Of a stretch of 64,000 nt of DNA, positions 8,370 to 18,565 are shown one piece after another. The stretch is from positions 434,001 through 498,000 of the forward strand of contig NZ_JACHIU010000001.1 in NCBI RefSeq assembly GCF_014207705.1. Reading direction: 5' to 3'. Source of the DNA: Sphaerisporangium rubeum (GTDB taxonomy: Bacteria > Actinomycetota > Actinomycetes > Streptosporangiales > Streptosporangiaceae). Position numbers and translations under genes: made by a program. The notes beneath the pieces are model-generated. The model worked only from the letters and a program-made list of their open reading frames with translations, searched no databases and had not been told where the DNA came from. Each line of letters begins with the position of its first letter. The first letter of the stretch is position 1.

Positions 8370-9125
8370 ATGAACGCACATCCGCAGGACATCGACCGCC
8401 GCTGGCTGAAGCGTTTCGGCCGCGCCGACGACACCGCCCGTATACGACTGCTGTGTTTCCACCACGCCGGCGGCAGCGCGTCCATGTACCGCTCATGGCG
8501 CCAGATGCTGCCGCGCTCGGTGGAACTGGTCGCCGTCCAGCTACCGGGCCGGGCCGACCGCTTCACCGAACCGGCCCACGACCGCATGACCGGCCTCGTC
8601 GGCGACCTCGTCGACGTGCTCAAACCACTGTTCGACCGGCCGTTCGCCTTCTACGGCATCAGCATGGGGGCCAGGGTCGCGTGGGCTCTCACGCACGCGC
8701 TGCGCGACCTCGCGATGCCGATGCCGACCCGGCTGTACATCGCCTGCGACCCCGCGCCGTGCACCGACGACGGCACCTGGCCGTGGCAGAACCGGCCGGA
8801 CGGGCTGGTCGGCTATCTGCGCGAGATGGGTGGCACGCCGCCTGAGGTGCTGGACCAGCCGGACCTGCTCCGGGCCGTGCTGCCGATGTTCGAGGCCGAC
8901 CTGTCGGTGCTCAGCACACACGACTTCCACCCGCTCACCCCGCTGGACGTGCCGATCCGTGCCTTCGCCGGTGTGGACGACCCCGTCGGCACCCCCGACA
9001 AGGTGGTCTCCTGGCGTACCGAGACCACCGCCGGCTTCCGGATCCACCACCTCGCCGGCGGGCACTTCCTCAATCCCGCCGCCGAGCGCCAGGTCGTCGA
9101 GACCATCGTCCAGGACCTCATCTGA
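8370..9125 (+). CDS. Type II thioesterase
   Basis: 251 residues with the usual TEII layout: LLCFHHAGGSA near the N-terminus, catalytic Ser in YGISMGARVAWAL, Asp in FAGVDDPVG, His in LAGGHFLN. These editing enzymes remove wrong or stalled acyl groups from NRPS carrier domains. The start at ATG 8370 follows GAGGTGGGG; upstream in-frame codons lie in the gap after the shuttle gene and do not encode TEII sequence. It lies directly before the four NRPS genes. It contrasts with the second thioesterase at 41.4 kb, whose Ser is Cys. Confidence 0.9.
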   Translation: MNAHPQDIDRRWLKRFGRADDTARIRLLCFHHAGGSASMYRSWRQMLPRSVELVAVQLPGRADRFTEPAHDRMTGLVGDLVDVLKPLFDRPFAFYGISMGARVAWALTHALRDLAMPMPTRLYIACDPAPCTDDGTWPWQNRPDGLVGYLREMGGTPPEVLDQPDLLRAVLPMFEADLSVLSTHDFHPLTPLDVPIRAFAGVDDPVGTPDKVVSWRTETTAGFRIHHLAGGHFLNPAAERQVVETIVQDLI

Positions 9126-9144
9126 CCAGCGAAGGGAGCGACGC

Positions 9145-12100
9145 GTGAGCAGCGGGAACGTCGAGGACATCTACGAGCTCTCACCGCTTCAGCAAGGCAT
9201 GCTGCTGCACAGCCTGCACGACGGCGCCGCCGACATGTACCTCAGCCAGCACACCTACGCCGTCGAGGGTCCGCTGGACGTGGACGCGCTCATCAGCGGC
9301 TGGGAGGCGGTCGTCGCCGCGCACCCCGTGCTGCGCAGCTCGTTCCACTGGGAGGGCCTGGACAAGCCGCTGCAGGTCGCGCACCGGGACGTCACACTGC
9401 CGGTCCACCACCACGACCTGTCGGATCTCGACGAGGCGGCGCAGCGGGAACGGCTTCAGCGGCTGCAGACCGAGGACCGCGCCGCCGGGTTCGACCCCGC
9501 CGTGGCGCCGCTCCAGCGGCTGCACGTCGTCAAGCTCGGCGACCGCCGCCACACCCTGATCTGGACCTACCACCACGTGCTGCTGGACGGCTGGTCGATT
9601 CCCGTCGTCCTCGACGAGGTCATGGCGTGGTACCGGACCTTCGCCTACGGCGCGCCGAAGCCGCGGCCCGCGCCGGCCTACCGCGACTACATCGCCTGGC
9701 TGCAACGCCAGGACCTGCGGGAGGCACGCGACCTGTGGGCCAAGGCCCTCGCCGGGGTGCGGCCCACCATCGTGTCGCGGTTCGACCCGGCGGACCCCGC
9801 GTCCGGCACCGGCGCGGTCGAGCGCCGCATCGTGGGCCTGCCGGAGAAACTGGCCGACGGGCTGCGCGACGCGGCGGCCCGGCACCGGGTCACGCTCAGC
9901 ACCATGGTGCAGGCCGTGTGGGCCGTCGTGGTGCGCAGCTACACCGGCCAGCCGGAGGTCACCTTCGGCTGCGCCACCTCGGGCCGTCCCCCCGAGCTGC
10001 CGCAGATCGAGCGCATGGTCGGCCTGTTCGCCAACACGCTGCCGCTGCGGGTCCCCGTGCCGGACGCCGGCGACCTCGGCGCGTGGCTGCGCGAGCTGCA
10101 GAACACCTACGCGGCCATGCGCCGCTACGAGTACGCGCCGCTCGCCGACATCAAGAAGTGGGCCGACGCGCCGGGTCAGCAGCTGTTCGACTCGCTCCTG
10201 GTGCTGGAGAACTACTCGCTCGCCATCGACGCAGGCGCGGGTGACGCCGCCGCCGACGACGACCAGCTCGCCTTCCGCGTCGACACTCTGTACGACAAGA
10301 TCGACCTGCCGCTGACGCTGACGGTCGCGCCTGCTCCGGTGTCGGAGATGCAGCTGCTGATCCACCGCGACCGGTTCGCTCCCGGGTTCATCGACGATCT
10401 GCTCGCGCGGCTGCACGCCACCATGGAGGCGATCATCACCGCCGACCGGGTCGAGCCGGTCGTGTCGGTGAACGGCCCGCTGCCGGTGCCGCCGGCCGAG
10501 CCGGTGGCGGCCATGCGGCAGCGTTCCTCGGCACCCGAGCCGCCTGCCACCCCGCAGGAGGAGGCGATCGCCGCCGTCTACCAGGAGATACTCGGTCTCG
10601 CGGACGTCGACGTCACGGCCAGTTTCTTCGAGCTCGGCGGCGACTCCTTCGACGCGGTGCGCGCGGCCGGCCGCATCGAAGGCGCCGGTGTCGCGACGCT
10701 CGCCGCCAATCCCAGCGTGCGTGAGCTCGCGCGGGCCCTTTCACCGGAGCTGTCGCCGGAGGGGGACGAGGAGCCCGGCACGGAGCTGGACGACGAGATC
10801 GCCGAGCTGGAACGGCTGCTGGCCGCCAAGCGCGCGGCCAAGGAACGCAAGCCGGCCGCCAAGGAGCGCAAACCGGCCCCCCTGGTGCCGGTGGCGCGCG
10901 ACCAGGCGCTGCCGTGCACGCAGCAGCAGGAGGGCCTGTGGTTCATGCACAGGCTCGACCCGGCGTCCCCGACCTACCACATCCCGTTCGCGTTGCGGCT
11001 GCGCGGCCCGCTCGACGTGCCGTCGCTGGAACGTGTGCTGCTCGCGCTGGTGACCCGGCATGAGGCGCTGCGCACGAGGTTCGTCGAGGTGGACGGCCTG
11101 CCGCGCCAGGTGATCGACCCGCCGCCTGCGGCGTTCCCGCTGCCGGTGACCGAGATGTCCGCCGGCGCGCTGCCACGCTGGGCCGCCGGTGAGGCGCACC
11201 GGCCGTTCGACCTGGCGGCCGGGCCGTTGTTCCGCGCGGCGCTCGCCAGGGTCGGGCCGGACGACCACGCGGTCGTGCTGGTGGTCCACCACATCGTGGC
11301 CGACGGCTGGTCGGCCAAGATCCTCGCCGACGAGCTCGGGGTGCTGTACGCCGCCGAGCGCGGCATGCCGGGGACGGAGCTGCCTGAGATCACCTTGCAG
11401 CCGGGTGACCACGCGGTGTGGCAGCGTGCGCGGCTCGACGGCGCCGAGACCGGCCGGCAGATGGAGTACTGGCGCGAGGCCCTGGCCGGTCTGCCGACGC
11501 TGGACTTCCCCGCCGACCGGCAGCGTCCCGCGCAGCCGACCGGCGCGGGGACCGTGGCCGGACGTGAGCTGCCTGCCGCGGTCGCGACGGCGGCGCGCGC
11601 GTACGCGCTGACGAACCGGGTGTCGTACCTCGCGGTGCTGCAGGCGGCGCTGCTGACGGTGCTGCACCGGTACACCGGCCAGGAGGACCTGGTCATCGGG
11701 TCCATCTTCTCCGGCCGCAACCGGCCGGAGATCGAGCCGGTGGTCGGTTTCTTCGCCAACACCGTCGTGCTGCGCACCGACCTGAGTGGCGGGCCGACGT
11801 TCGCCGAGGTCGTCCGCCGCTGCAACGAGACGGTGCTGAACGCCACAGAACGCCAGGACATCCCGTTCGCACTGATCGTGGACGCGCTCCAGCCCGAGCG
11901 CGTCGCGGGACGCAACCCCCTGTTCCAGATCAGCCTCAGCCTCCAACCGGCCGGCGCACAGGCCGGTCTGTCGCTCGGCGACGTGCGGGCCGAGGCGATC
12001 GAGGTCGTGGACGACTACGCGCGCTTCGACATGCTCATCAACGTGGGGGACGCCGGCGGCCGGTCGGAGCTGATGGTCGAGTACTCCACCGAGCTGTTCG

Positions 12101-15100
12101 ACGCCGACCGCATCGAACGCCTCCTCGACCACTACGTCGCGGCCCTGGCGAACGGCCTGGCCGAACCCGGCGTGGCCGCCGGGGAGATCGACATCATGCC
12201 GGCCGCGGAACACCACCAGGTCGTCCAGGGGTGGAACGACACGGCAGGCGGGCCGCCGGTCGAGCTGATCCACCGCATGGCCGGACGTGCCGCCGCCGCG
12301 ACACCGGACGCGGTCGCCGTCGTCGATCACGACGGCACCGAGTGGTCGTACCGGCGGCTGGACGAGGCCGCCAACCGGCTCGCGCACCGGCTGCGCCGGC
12401 ACGGCGTGGGCCCCGGCGACCCGGTCGGCGTGTGCCTGTACCGGGGGGCCGACATGGTCGTCGCACTGCTCGCCGCGCTGAAGGCCGGCGGCGCGTACCT
12501 GCCGCTCGAACCGGACCTGCCGCAGGAGCGGCTCGCGTTCATGCTCGCCGACGCCGCGCCGCCGGTCGTCGTCACACACGCCGCGTACGCGTCCGCCTTC
12601 CCCGCCGCGATCGCGCTGGACACCGAGCGGGACGCGCTCGCCGCCGAGCCCTCGGACCCGCCGGACGGCGACGTCACCGTGGACTCCCCGGCCTACGTGC
12701 TGTACACCTCCGGTTCCACCGGCACACCGAAGGGTGTGCTCGTCCCGCACCGCGGCGTGCACAAGCAGCTCGCCTGGATGCAGGACACCTACCGGCTGGA
12801 GCCCCGCGACCGGGTGCTGCAGAAGACGCCGTACAGCTTCGACGTCTCGGTCTGGGAGTTCTTCTGGCCGCTCGCCTACGGCGCCACCATCGTGGTCGCC
12901 GCGCCAGGCGGTCACCGCGACCCCGCGTACCTGCACGACCTGATCGGCCGTGAGCGCGTCACCATCGTGCACTTCGTCCCGTCGATGCTGCTGGCGTTCC
13001 TCGACGCGGTGCAGGACGGCCTCGACCCCGGCGCGCTGCGTGACCTGCGCCTGGTGTTCGCCAGCGGTGAGGCGCTGCCGCCGGTCGCGGCCCGCAGGTT
13101 CCTCGCCGTCTGGCCGCACGTCGAGCTGCACAACCTGTACGGCCCCACCGAGGCGTCCATCGACGTCACGTCCTGGCGGTGCGAACCGGACGCCGTCGTC
13201 GTGCCGATCGGGCCGCCGATCACGAACATGCGCACCTACATCCTGGACGACGGCCTGCGGCCGGTGCCGATCGGCGTGGCGGGGCAGCTGTTCATCGGCG
13301 GGCCGGTGGCCCTCGGCTACGTCAACCGGCGGGGGCTGACCGCCGAGCGGTTCCTCGCCGACCCCTACGCCGGGCCAGGCGCGCGCATGTACGCGAGCGG
13401 CGACGTGTGCCGCTGGCGGAGTGACGGCGTGATCGAGTATCTCGGCCGCGCCGACCGGCAGGTCAAGCTGCGCGGTCAGCGCATCGAGCTCGGCGAGATC
13501 GAGCACGTCCTCGCCAGGCACCCCGCCGTCCGGCACTGCGCCGTCCTGCTGCGCGACGACTCCTACCTCGCCGCGTACGTCGTCGCCGAGCCCGGCCACG
13601 CCGACCCCGGCCCGGCCGAGCTGAGCGAGTACCTGGCGCCGCGGCTGCCGACGTACATGATCCCCACCGCGTGGGTCCCGCTGCCTGAGCTGCCGGTGAC
13701 CCGCAACGGCAAGCTCGACGTGGCCGCGCTGCCCGCCGTGGTGTCCGCGGCGGCCGAGTACGTGGCTCCGCGCACCGCCACCGAGAAGTGGCTCGCCGCG
13801 ACATGGCAGGAACTGCTCGGGGTGGACCGGGTCGGCGTTCACGACGACTTCTTCGACATCGGCGGCAACTCCCTGCACGGCACGCAGCTCATCGCGCGGA
13901 TACGCGACGGCCTGAGCATCGAGCTCGAACCCCGGCACCTGTTCACCAGCCGGGTGCTCGAACAGCTCGCGGCGCGGCTCGACGAGACCGGCAGCTCCGG
14001 CGCCGAGACGCCGATCGAGCCGGTGACCGGCGAGAGCGCGCTGCCGTGCACGCACCAGCAGGAGGGCCTGTGGTTCATGCACCGGCTCGACCCGTCGTCG
14101 CCGACGTACAACATCCCGTACGCGCTCGGGCTGCGCGGCCCGCTGGACGTGCCGTCGCTCGAGCGGGCCCTGCTCGCGCTGGTGGCGCGGCACGAGGCGC
14201 TGCGCACGCGGTTCGTCGAGGACGGGGGTCTGCCGTTCCAGGTGATCGACCCGCCGCCTGCGGCGTACTCGCTGCCGGTGACCGAGATGTCCGCCGGCGA
14301 CGTCGAATCGTGGGCCACCGAGATCATCGGCCGGCCGTTCGACCTGGCGGCCGGGCCGCTGCTGCGCGCGGCGCTGGCGCGGCTCGCACCCGACCACCAC
14401 GTGCTGGTGCTGACGGTCCACCACATCATCGCCGACGGCTGGTCCGGCAAGATCCTCGCCGAGGAGCTCGCCTTGCTGTACTCCGGCGACCACGCCGCGC
14501 TGCCGGAGCTGCGCCTGCGTCCGGTCGACCACGCGGTGTGGCAGCGGGACCGGCTGGACGGCGCCGAACTGGACCGGCAGACCGCCTACTGGCGCGAGGC
14601 CCTCGCCGGTCTGCCGACGCTGGACTTCCCCGCCGACCGGCAGCGTCCCGCGCGGCCGACCGGCGCCGGCGCGGTGGTCTCCCGCCGCGTGCCGGCGGAG
14701 ACCACCGCCGCGGCCCGCGCGTACGCGCTGACGCACCGGGTGTCGTACCTCGCGGTGCTCCAGGCGGCGCTGCTGACCGTGCTGCACCGGTACACCGGCC
14801 AGGAGGACCTCGTCATCGGGTCGGTCTTCTCGGGCCGCACCCGGCCCGAGATCGAGCCGGTCGTCGGTTTCTTCGCCAACACCGTCGTGCTGCGCACCGA
14901 CCTGAGCGGTGAACCGACGTTCGCCGAGGTCGTCCGCCGCTCGCACGAGACGGTGCTGAACGCCACAGAACGCCAGGACATCCCGTTCGCGCTGATCGTG
15001 GACGCGGTCCAGCCGCAGCGGGTCGCGGGCCGCAACCCCCTGTTCCAGATCGCTCTCACCCTCCAGCCCGCCAACACCCAGCCCGGCCTGCGGCTCGGCG

Positions 15101-15390
15101 CGGTGCGGACCGAGCCGGTCGAGCTCGGCGGCGGCAACGCGCGGTTCGACATCGCGATCGACGCGATCGACAACGCCGACGGCCTGGACCTGGTGGTGGA
15201 GTACTCCACCGAGTTGTTCGACGCCGACCGCATGGAACGTCTTCTCGACCACTACGTCGCGGCGCTGACCAACGGCCTGGCCGGGCCGGACGAGGTCGCC
15301 GAGGACATCGACATCATGTCCACCACCGAACGCCACCAGGTGCTGCACGCCTGGAGCTCGACGGCCGCCGGGTCAGAGGGAGGAAGGTAG
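9145..15390 (+). CDS. NRPS: C-PCP-C-A(Ser)-PCP-C
   Basis: 2081 residues. Domains (approximate): C1 10-440 (HHVLLDG at 143-149), PCP1 with Ser501 (GGDS) and no A domain, a charged linker with the repeat AAKERKP, C2 from 589 (HHIVADG at 715), A 1040-1530, PCP2 with Ser1576 (GGNS), C3 1633-2065 (HHIIADG at 1759). C1 begins ELSPLQQGMLLH, the style of C domains that accept D-configured donors; C2 and C3 begin LPCTxQQEGLWF. The A code is D-V-W-H-F-S-L-I-D-K, serine. PCP1 needs loading in trans, best explained by the 4-chlorothreonine shuttle upstream. The GTG at 9145 has GAAGGGAG before it. The protein ends in a C domain that serves the next protein's amino acid. Confidence 0.93.
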   Translation: MSSGNVEDIYELSPLQQGMLLHSLHDGAADMYLSQHTYAVEGPLDVDALISGWEAVVAAHPVLRSSFHWEGLDKPLQVAHRDVTLPVHHHDLSDLDEAAQRERLQRLQTEDRAAGFDPAVAPLQRLHVVKLGDRRHTLIWTYHHVLLDGWSIPVVLDEVMAWYRTFAYGAPKPRPAPAYRDYIAWLQRQDLREARDLWAKALAGVRPTIVSRFDPADPASGTGAVERRIVGLPEKLADGLRDAAARHRVTLSTMVQAVWAVVVRSYTGQPEVTFGCATSGRPPELPQIERMVGLFANTLPLRVPVPDAGDLGAWLRELQNTYAAMRRYEYAPLADIKKWADAPGQQLFDSLLVLENYSLAIDAGAGDAAADDDQLAFRVDTLYDKIDLPLTLTVAPAPVSEMQLLIHRDRFAPGFIDDLLARLHATMEAIITADRVEPVVSVNGPLPVPPAEPVAAMRQRSSAPEPPATPQEEAIAAVYQEILGLADVDVTASFFELGGDSFDAVRAAGRIEGAGVATLAANPSVRELARALSPELSPEGDEEPGTELDDEIAELERLLAAKRAAKERKPAAKERKPAPLVPVARDQALPCTQQQEGLWFMHRLDPASPTYHIPFALRLRGPLDVPSLERVLLALVTRHEALRTRFVEVDGLPRQVIDPPPAAFPLPVTEMSAGALPRWAAGEAHRPFDLAAGPLFRAALARVGPDDHAVVLVVHHIVADGWSAKILADELGVLYAAERGMPGTELPEITLQPGDHAVWQRARLDGAETGRQMEYWREALAGLPTLDFPADRQRPAQPTGAGTVAGRELPAAVATAARAYALTNRVSYLAVLQAALLTVLHRYTGQEDLVIGSIFSGRNRPEIEPVVGFFANTVVLRTDLSGGPTFAEVVRRCNETVLNATERQDIPFALIVDALQPERVAGRNPLFQISLSLQPAGAQAGLSLGDVRAEAIEVVDDYARFDMLINVGDAGGRSELMVEYSTELFDADRIERLLDHYVAALANGLAEPGVAAGEIDIMPAAEHHQVVQGWNDTAGGPPVELIHRMAGRAAAATPDAVAVVDHDGTEWSYRRLDEAANRLAHRLRRHGVGPGDPVGVCLYRGADMVVALLAALKAGGAYLPLEPDLPQERLAFMLADAAPPVVVTHAAYASAFPAAIALDTERDALAAEPSDPPDGDVTVDSPAYVLYTSGSTGTPKGVLVPHRGVHKQLAWMQDTYRLEPRDRVLQKTPYSFDVSVWEFFWPLAYGATIVVAAPGGHRDPAYLHDLIGRERVTIVHFVPSMLLAFLDAVQDGLDPGALRDLRLVFASGEALPPVAARRFLAVWPHVELHNLYGPTEASIDVTSWRCEPDAVVVPIGPPITNMRTYILDDGLRPVPIGVAGQLFIGGPVALGYVNRRGLTAERFLADPYAGPGARMYASGDVCRWRSDGVIEYLGRADRQVKLRGQRIELGEIEHVLARHPAVRHCAVLLRDDSYLAAYVVAEPGHADPGPAELSEYLAPRLPTYMIPTAWVPLPELPVTRNGKLDVAALPAVVSAAAEYVAPRTATEKWLAATWQELLGVDRVGVHDDFFDIGGNSLHGTQLIARIRDGLSIELEPRHLFTSRVLEQLAARLDETGSSGAETPIEPVTGESALPCTHQQEGLWFMHRLDPSSPTYNIPYALGLRGPLDVPSLERALLALVARHEALRTRFVEDGGLPFQVIDPPPAAYSLPVTEMSAGDVESWATEIIGRPFDLAAGPLLRAALARLAPDHHVLVLTVHHIIADGWSGKILAEELALLYSGDHAALPELRLRPVDHAVWQRDRLDGAELDRQTAYWREALAGLPTLDFPADRQRPARPTGAGAVVSRRVPAETTAAARAYALTHRVSYLAVLQAALLTVLHRYTGQEDLVIGSVFSGRTRPEIEPVVGFFANTVVLRTDLSGEPTFAEVVRRSHETVLNATERQDIPFALIVDAVQPQRVAGRNPLFQIALTLQPANTQPGLRLGAVRTEPVELGGGNARFDIAIDAIDNADGLDLVVEYSTELFDADRMERLLDHYVAALTNGLAGPDEVAEDIDIMSTTERHQVLHAWSSTAAGSEGGR

Positions 15391-15392
15391 CG

Positions 15393-18300
15393 GTGCACAC
15401 AGTTGTCGCCGGCGCGGCCGTGGGGCTGCTGCACCAGGTCACGGCGGGCCATGACGAAAGCCGCGTCGCGCTGCGGTTCGTGGACGGCGCGGGGCCGGTC
15501 GAGCTGACCTACGGGGAGCTCGGCCGCCGGGCCGGCCGGCTCGCGCACGCGCTGCGCGAAGCGGGGGCCGGTCCGGGGAAGGTGGTGGCGTTGCTGCTGG
15601 AACGCGGCCCGCACCTGATGGTCGCGCGGATGGCGGTCATGATGAGCGGAGCGGCCTGGATGCCGCTCGATCCCCGCAACCCGCCGGCCCGGCTGGCCTT
15701 CCAGGCCGCCGACGTCGCGGCGCCGCTGCTGCTGACCACCTCGGACCTGGCCGGCCTGGCCGGCGAGGTGGCCCCCGCGACCGTCACGTGGGTCCTGGAC
15801 GACCCGGTGCGGGAGGCCGAGCTGGCGCGTCACCCGCAGACCGCGCCGGAGGTGGACGTCCGGCCGCACGACCCGGCGTACGTGATCTACACCTCGGGTT
15901 CCACCGGCACCCCCAAAGGCGTCCTGGTCTCGCACCGGTCGGCGTACACGTACTGCGTGAACGTGCTCGAACACCACCACGTCACCCCCGGCGACCGCAT
16001 TCTCCAGACGGCCAACCCCGCCTTCGACGGCACCGTCTTCGACACCTTCACCACGTTGCTGGCCGGTGCGACCATCGTCAGCGCGCCGTTCGCCGTCATC
16101 ACCGACCCGGACGCGTTCACCGAGCTGATCGTCGCCGAGAGGGTCACGTTCTCGTTCCTCACCCCGGCGTTCCTGCGCTTGCTCGACCCGGCCAAGTTCG
16201 CCGGAAGCGCGCTGCGCGGCTTCGTGGCCGGCGGGGAGTCGCTCGCCGCCGAGGTGCAGGCCCGCTGGTCGCGGCCCGGCTTCACCCTGCACCACGGGTA
16301 CGGCCCCACCGAGACCACCGTGGCCTGCATGAACTACGTCTGTCCCGACACCCCGTTGCAGGGCACCGTCCCCATCGGCACGGCCCTGCCGCACCACCGC
16401 GTCTACGTGCTGAACAAGCGGTTGCGGCCGGTGCCGGTCGGGGTGGCGGGCCAGCTCTACATCTCCGGCGCGGGCCTCGCGCACGGCTACCTGAACCGGC
16501 CCGGCCTCACCGCCGAGCGTTTCCTGCCTGATCCCTACGGCAGGCCGGGGGACCGCATGTACGCCAGCGGCGACCTGGCGCGCTGGCGGCCGGACGGCCT
16601 GCTGGAGTTCATGGGCCGCACCGACCGGCAGGTCAAGCTGCGCGGCCAGCGCATCGAGCTCGGCGAGATCGAGCACGTCCTCGCCAGGCATCCCGCCGTC
16701 GAGCAGTGCGCCGTGATCATGCGGGACGACTACCTGGCCGCGTACGTCGTCGGCGACGCCGACCAGGGGGACCTGCGCGTCCACCTCGCCGAACAGCTCC
16801 CCGCGTACATGATCCCCTCGGTTTTCGTGACGCTGGCCGAGCTGCCGCTGAGCCCCAACGGCAAGCTCGACCTCGCCAAGCTCCCCGACCCGGTGGCGCA
16901 GGCCAAGGAGTACGTGCCGCCGCGCACCGACACCGAACGCTGGCTCGCCGGCGCGTGGCAGGAACTGCTGAAGGTCGAACGCGTCGGCTGCGACGACAAC
17001 TTCTTCGAACTCGGCGGCAACTCCCTGCACGGCAGCCAGCTCGCCGCGCGGGTCCGCGAACATCTGCTCATCGAGCTGGACCTGCGTCACCTGTTCGCCA
17101 ACCCGGTGCTCGCGGACCTCGCCACACGCCTGGAGGAGTCGGAGGCCGCGCCGGCGCTCAAGCCGATCGTGCCGGTGCCGCGCGACGGCGCGCTGCCGTG
17201 CACGCCGCAGCAGGAAGGCCTGTGGCTCCTGCAGTCCATGGACCCGTCGTCGTCGATGTACCACATCGCGTTCGCGCTGGCGCTGCGCGGCCCGCTCGAC
17301 ATCCCCGCCTTGCAGCGGGCCCTGCGCGGCCTGGTGGTGCGGCACGAGGCGCTGCGCACCAGGTTCACCGAGGAGGACGGCCTGCCGCGCCAGGTCGTCG
17401 ACCCGCCGCCTGCGGTGTTCCCGCTGCCGGTGGTGCCGATGAAGGCGGACGAGGTCGAGTCGTGGGCCTTCGAGTGGACCAGAAGACCCTTCGACCTCGC
17501 GGCCGGGTCGCTGTTCCGCGCGGCGCTGGCCCATGTCGGACCGGACCACCACGCGATCGCGCTGGTCGTGCACCACATCATCGCCGACGGCTGGTCGGCC
17601 AAGATCCTCGCCGACGAGCTCGGCGCGCTGTACGCCGCCGAGCGCGGCGTGGCAGGGGTGTCGCTGCCGGAGATGACGCTCCAGCCGGCCGACCACGCGG
17701 TGTGGCAGCGCGGCTGGCTCGACGGCGCCGAGATGGACCGGCAGCTCGGCTACTGGCGCGAGGCCCTGGCGGACGTGCCGACGCTGGACTTCCCCGCCGA
17801 CCGGCCGCGTTCCGCCGACCCGACCGGGCAGGGAACGGCGGCCGACCGCCAGGTGCCGGCCGGCACCGCCGCGGCGGCGCGCACGTACGCGCGTACGCAC
17901 CGGGTGTCGTTCCTCGCGGTGGTGCAGGCGGCACTGCTGACCGTGCTGCACCGCTACACCGGTCAGGAGGACCTCGTCATCGGGTCGATCTTCTCCGGCC
18001 GCACGCGTCCGGAGCTGGAGCCCCTGGTCGGGTTCTTCGCCAACACCGTGGTGCTGCGCACCGATCTGAGCGGCGAACCGACGTTCGCCGAGGTCATCGA
18101 CCGCTGCCACGAGACGGTGCTGAACGCCACCGAACGCCAGGAGCTTCCCTTCGCGGTGATCGTGGACGCGCTCCAGCCCGAGCGGGTCGCCGGACGCAAC
18201 CCCCTGTTCCAGATCAGCATGACGCTCCAGCCGTCCAACAACCAGGCCGACCTGTCGCTCGGCGACGTGGCGGCCGAGTCCCTGGACGCGGCCAACCGCG

Positions 18301-18563
18301 CCGCGCGGTTCGACCTCGCGATCGACGTCATCGACAGCGGTGACGACCTGGACCTGGTGGTGGAGTACTCCACCGAGTTGTTCGACGCCGACCGCATGGA
18401 GCGGTTCCTCGACCACCTGGTCTCGGCGCTGACCAACGGCCTCGCCGACCCCGGCGTGATCGCCGAGGACATCGACATCATGTCGAGCAGTGAGCGTCAG
18501 CAGGTGCTGCACGCCTGGAACCCGGCCGATACCAGCGGTGCCGTCGAAGAGGGAGGCGTGTAG
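15393..18563 (+). CDS. NRPS: A-PCP-C
   Basis: 1056 residues starting directly with an A domain (1-500), then PCP (Ser544, GGNS) and C (605-1035, HHIIADG from 727). The first selectivity Asp is residue 212 (NPAFDGTVFD). The code read by eye is D-G-F-F-V-G-G-V-A-K: nonpolar pocket, loosely like codes for branched aliphatic residues, not assignable with confidence. The gene boundary falls between C and A, unlike the usual PCP/C split, so the C domain serving this A domain is on the previous protein. The start lies 2 bases after the previous stop in a TAGCGGTG junction that recurs at the next two genes. The A-domain branch (NPAFDxTxFDTF) is shared with the next two proteins. Confidence 0.92.
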   Translation: MHTVVAGAAVGLLHQVTAGHDESRVALRFVDGAGPVELTYGELGRRAGRLAHALREAGAGPGKVVALLLERGPHLMVARMAVMMSGAAWMPLDPRNPPARLAFQAADVAAPLLLTTSDLAGLAGEVAPATVTWVLDDPVREAELARHPQTAPEVDVRPHDPAYVIYTSGSTGTPKGVLVSHRSAYTYCVNVLEHHHVTPGDRILQTANPAFDGTVFDTFTTLLAGATIVSAPFAVITDPDAFTELIVAERVTFSFLTPAFLRLLDPAKFAGSALRGFVAGGESLAAEVQARWSRPGFTLHHGYGPTETTVACMNYVCPDTPLQGTVPIGTALPHHRVYVLNKRLRPVPVGVAGQLYISGAGLAHGYLNRPGLTAERFLPDPYGRPGDRMYASGDLARWRPDGLLEFMGRTDRQVKLRGQRIELGEIEHVLARHPAVEQCAVIMRDDYLAAYVVGDADQGDLRVHLAEQLPAYMIPSVFVTLAELPLSPNGKLDLAKLPDPVAQAKEYVPPRTDTERWLAGAWQELLKVERVGCDDNFFELGGNSLHGSQLAARVREHLLIELDLRHLFANPVLADLATRLEESEAAPALKPIVPVPRDGALPCTPQQEGLWLLQSMDPSSSMYHIAFALALRGPLDIPALQRALRGLVVRHEALRTRFTEEDGLPRQVVDPPPAVFPLPVVPMKADEVESWAFEWTRRPFDLAAGSLFRAALAHVGPDHHAIALVVHHIIADGWSAKILADELGALYAAERGVAGVSLPEMTLQPADHAVWQRGWLDGAEMDRQLGYWREALADVPTLDFPADRPRSADPTGQGTAADRQVPAGTAAAARTYARTHRVSFLAVVQAALLTVLHRYTGQEDLVIGSIFSGRTRPELEPLVGFFANTVVLRTDLSGEPTFAEVIDRCHETVLNATERQELPFAVIVDALQPERVAGRNPLFQISMTLQPSNNQADLSLGDVAAESLDAANRAARFDLAIDVIDSGDDLDLVVEYSTELFDADRMERFLDHLVSALTNGLADPGVIAEDIDIMSSSERQQVLHAWNPADTSGAVEEGGV

Positions 18564-18565
18564 CG

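Noticed and set aside
8830..9144. Upstream extension of the first NRPS frame
   Set aside because: It overlaps the type II thioesterase out of frame; the GTG at 9145 with GAAGGGAG and C-domain sequence directly after it is the better start.
10741..15348. Very long open frame antisense to the first NRPS (also 15252-18599, 18599-21697, 21694-24045 and 45365-48214 on the reverse strand)
   Set aside because: High-GC third positions open the opposite frames; the translations are Arg/Gly/Val/His-rich, show no domains and lie fully over NRPS genes with complete motif series.
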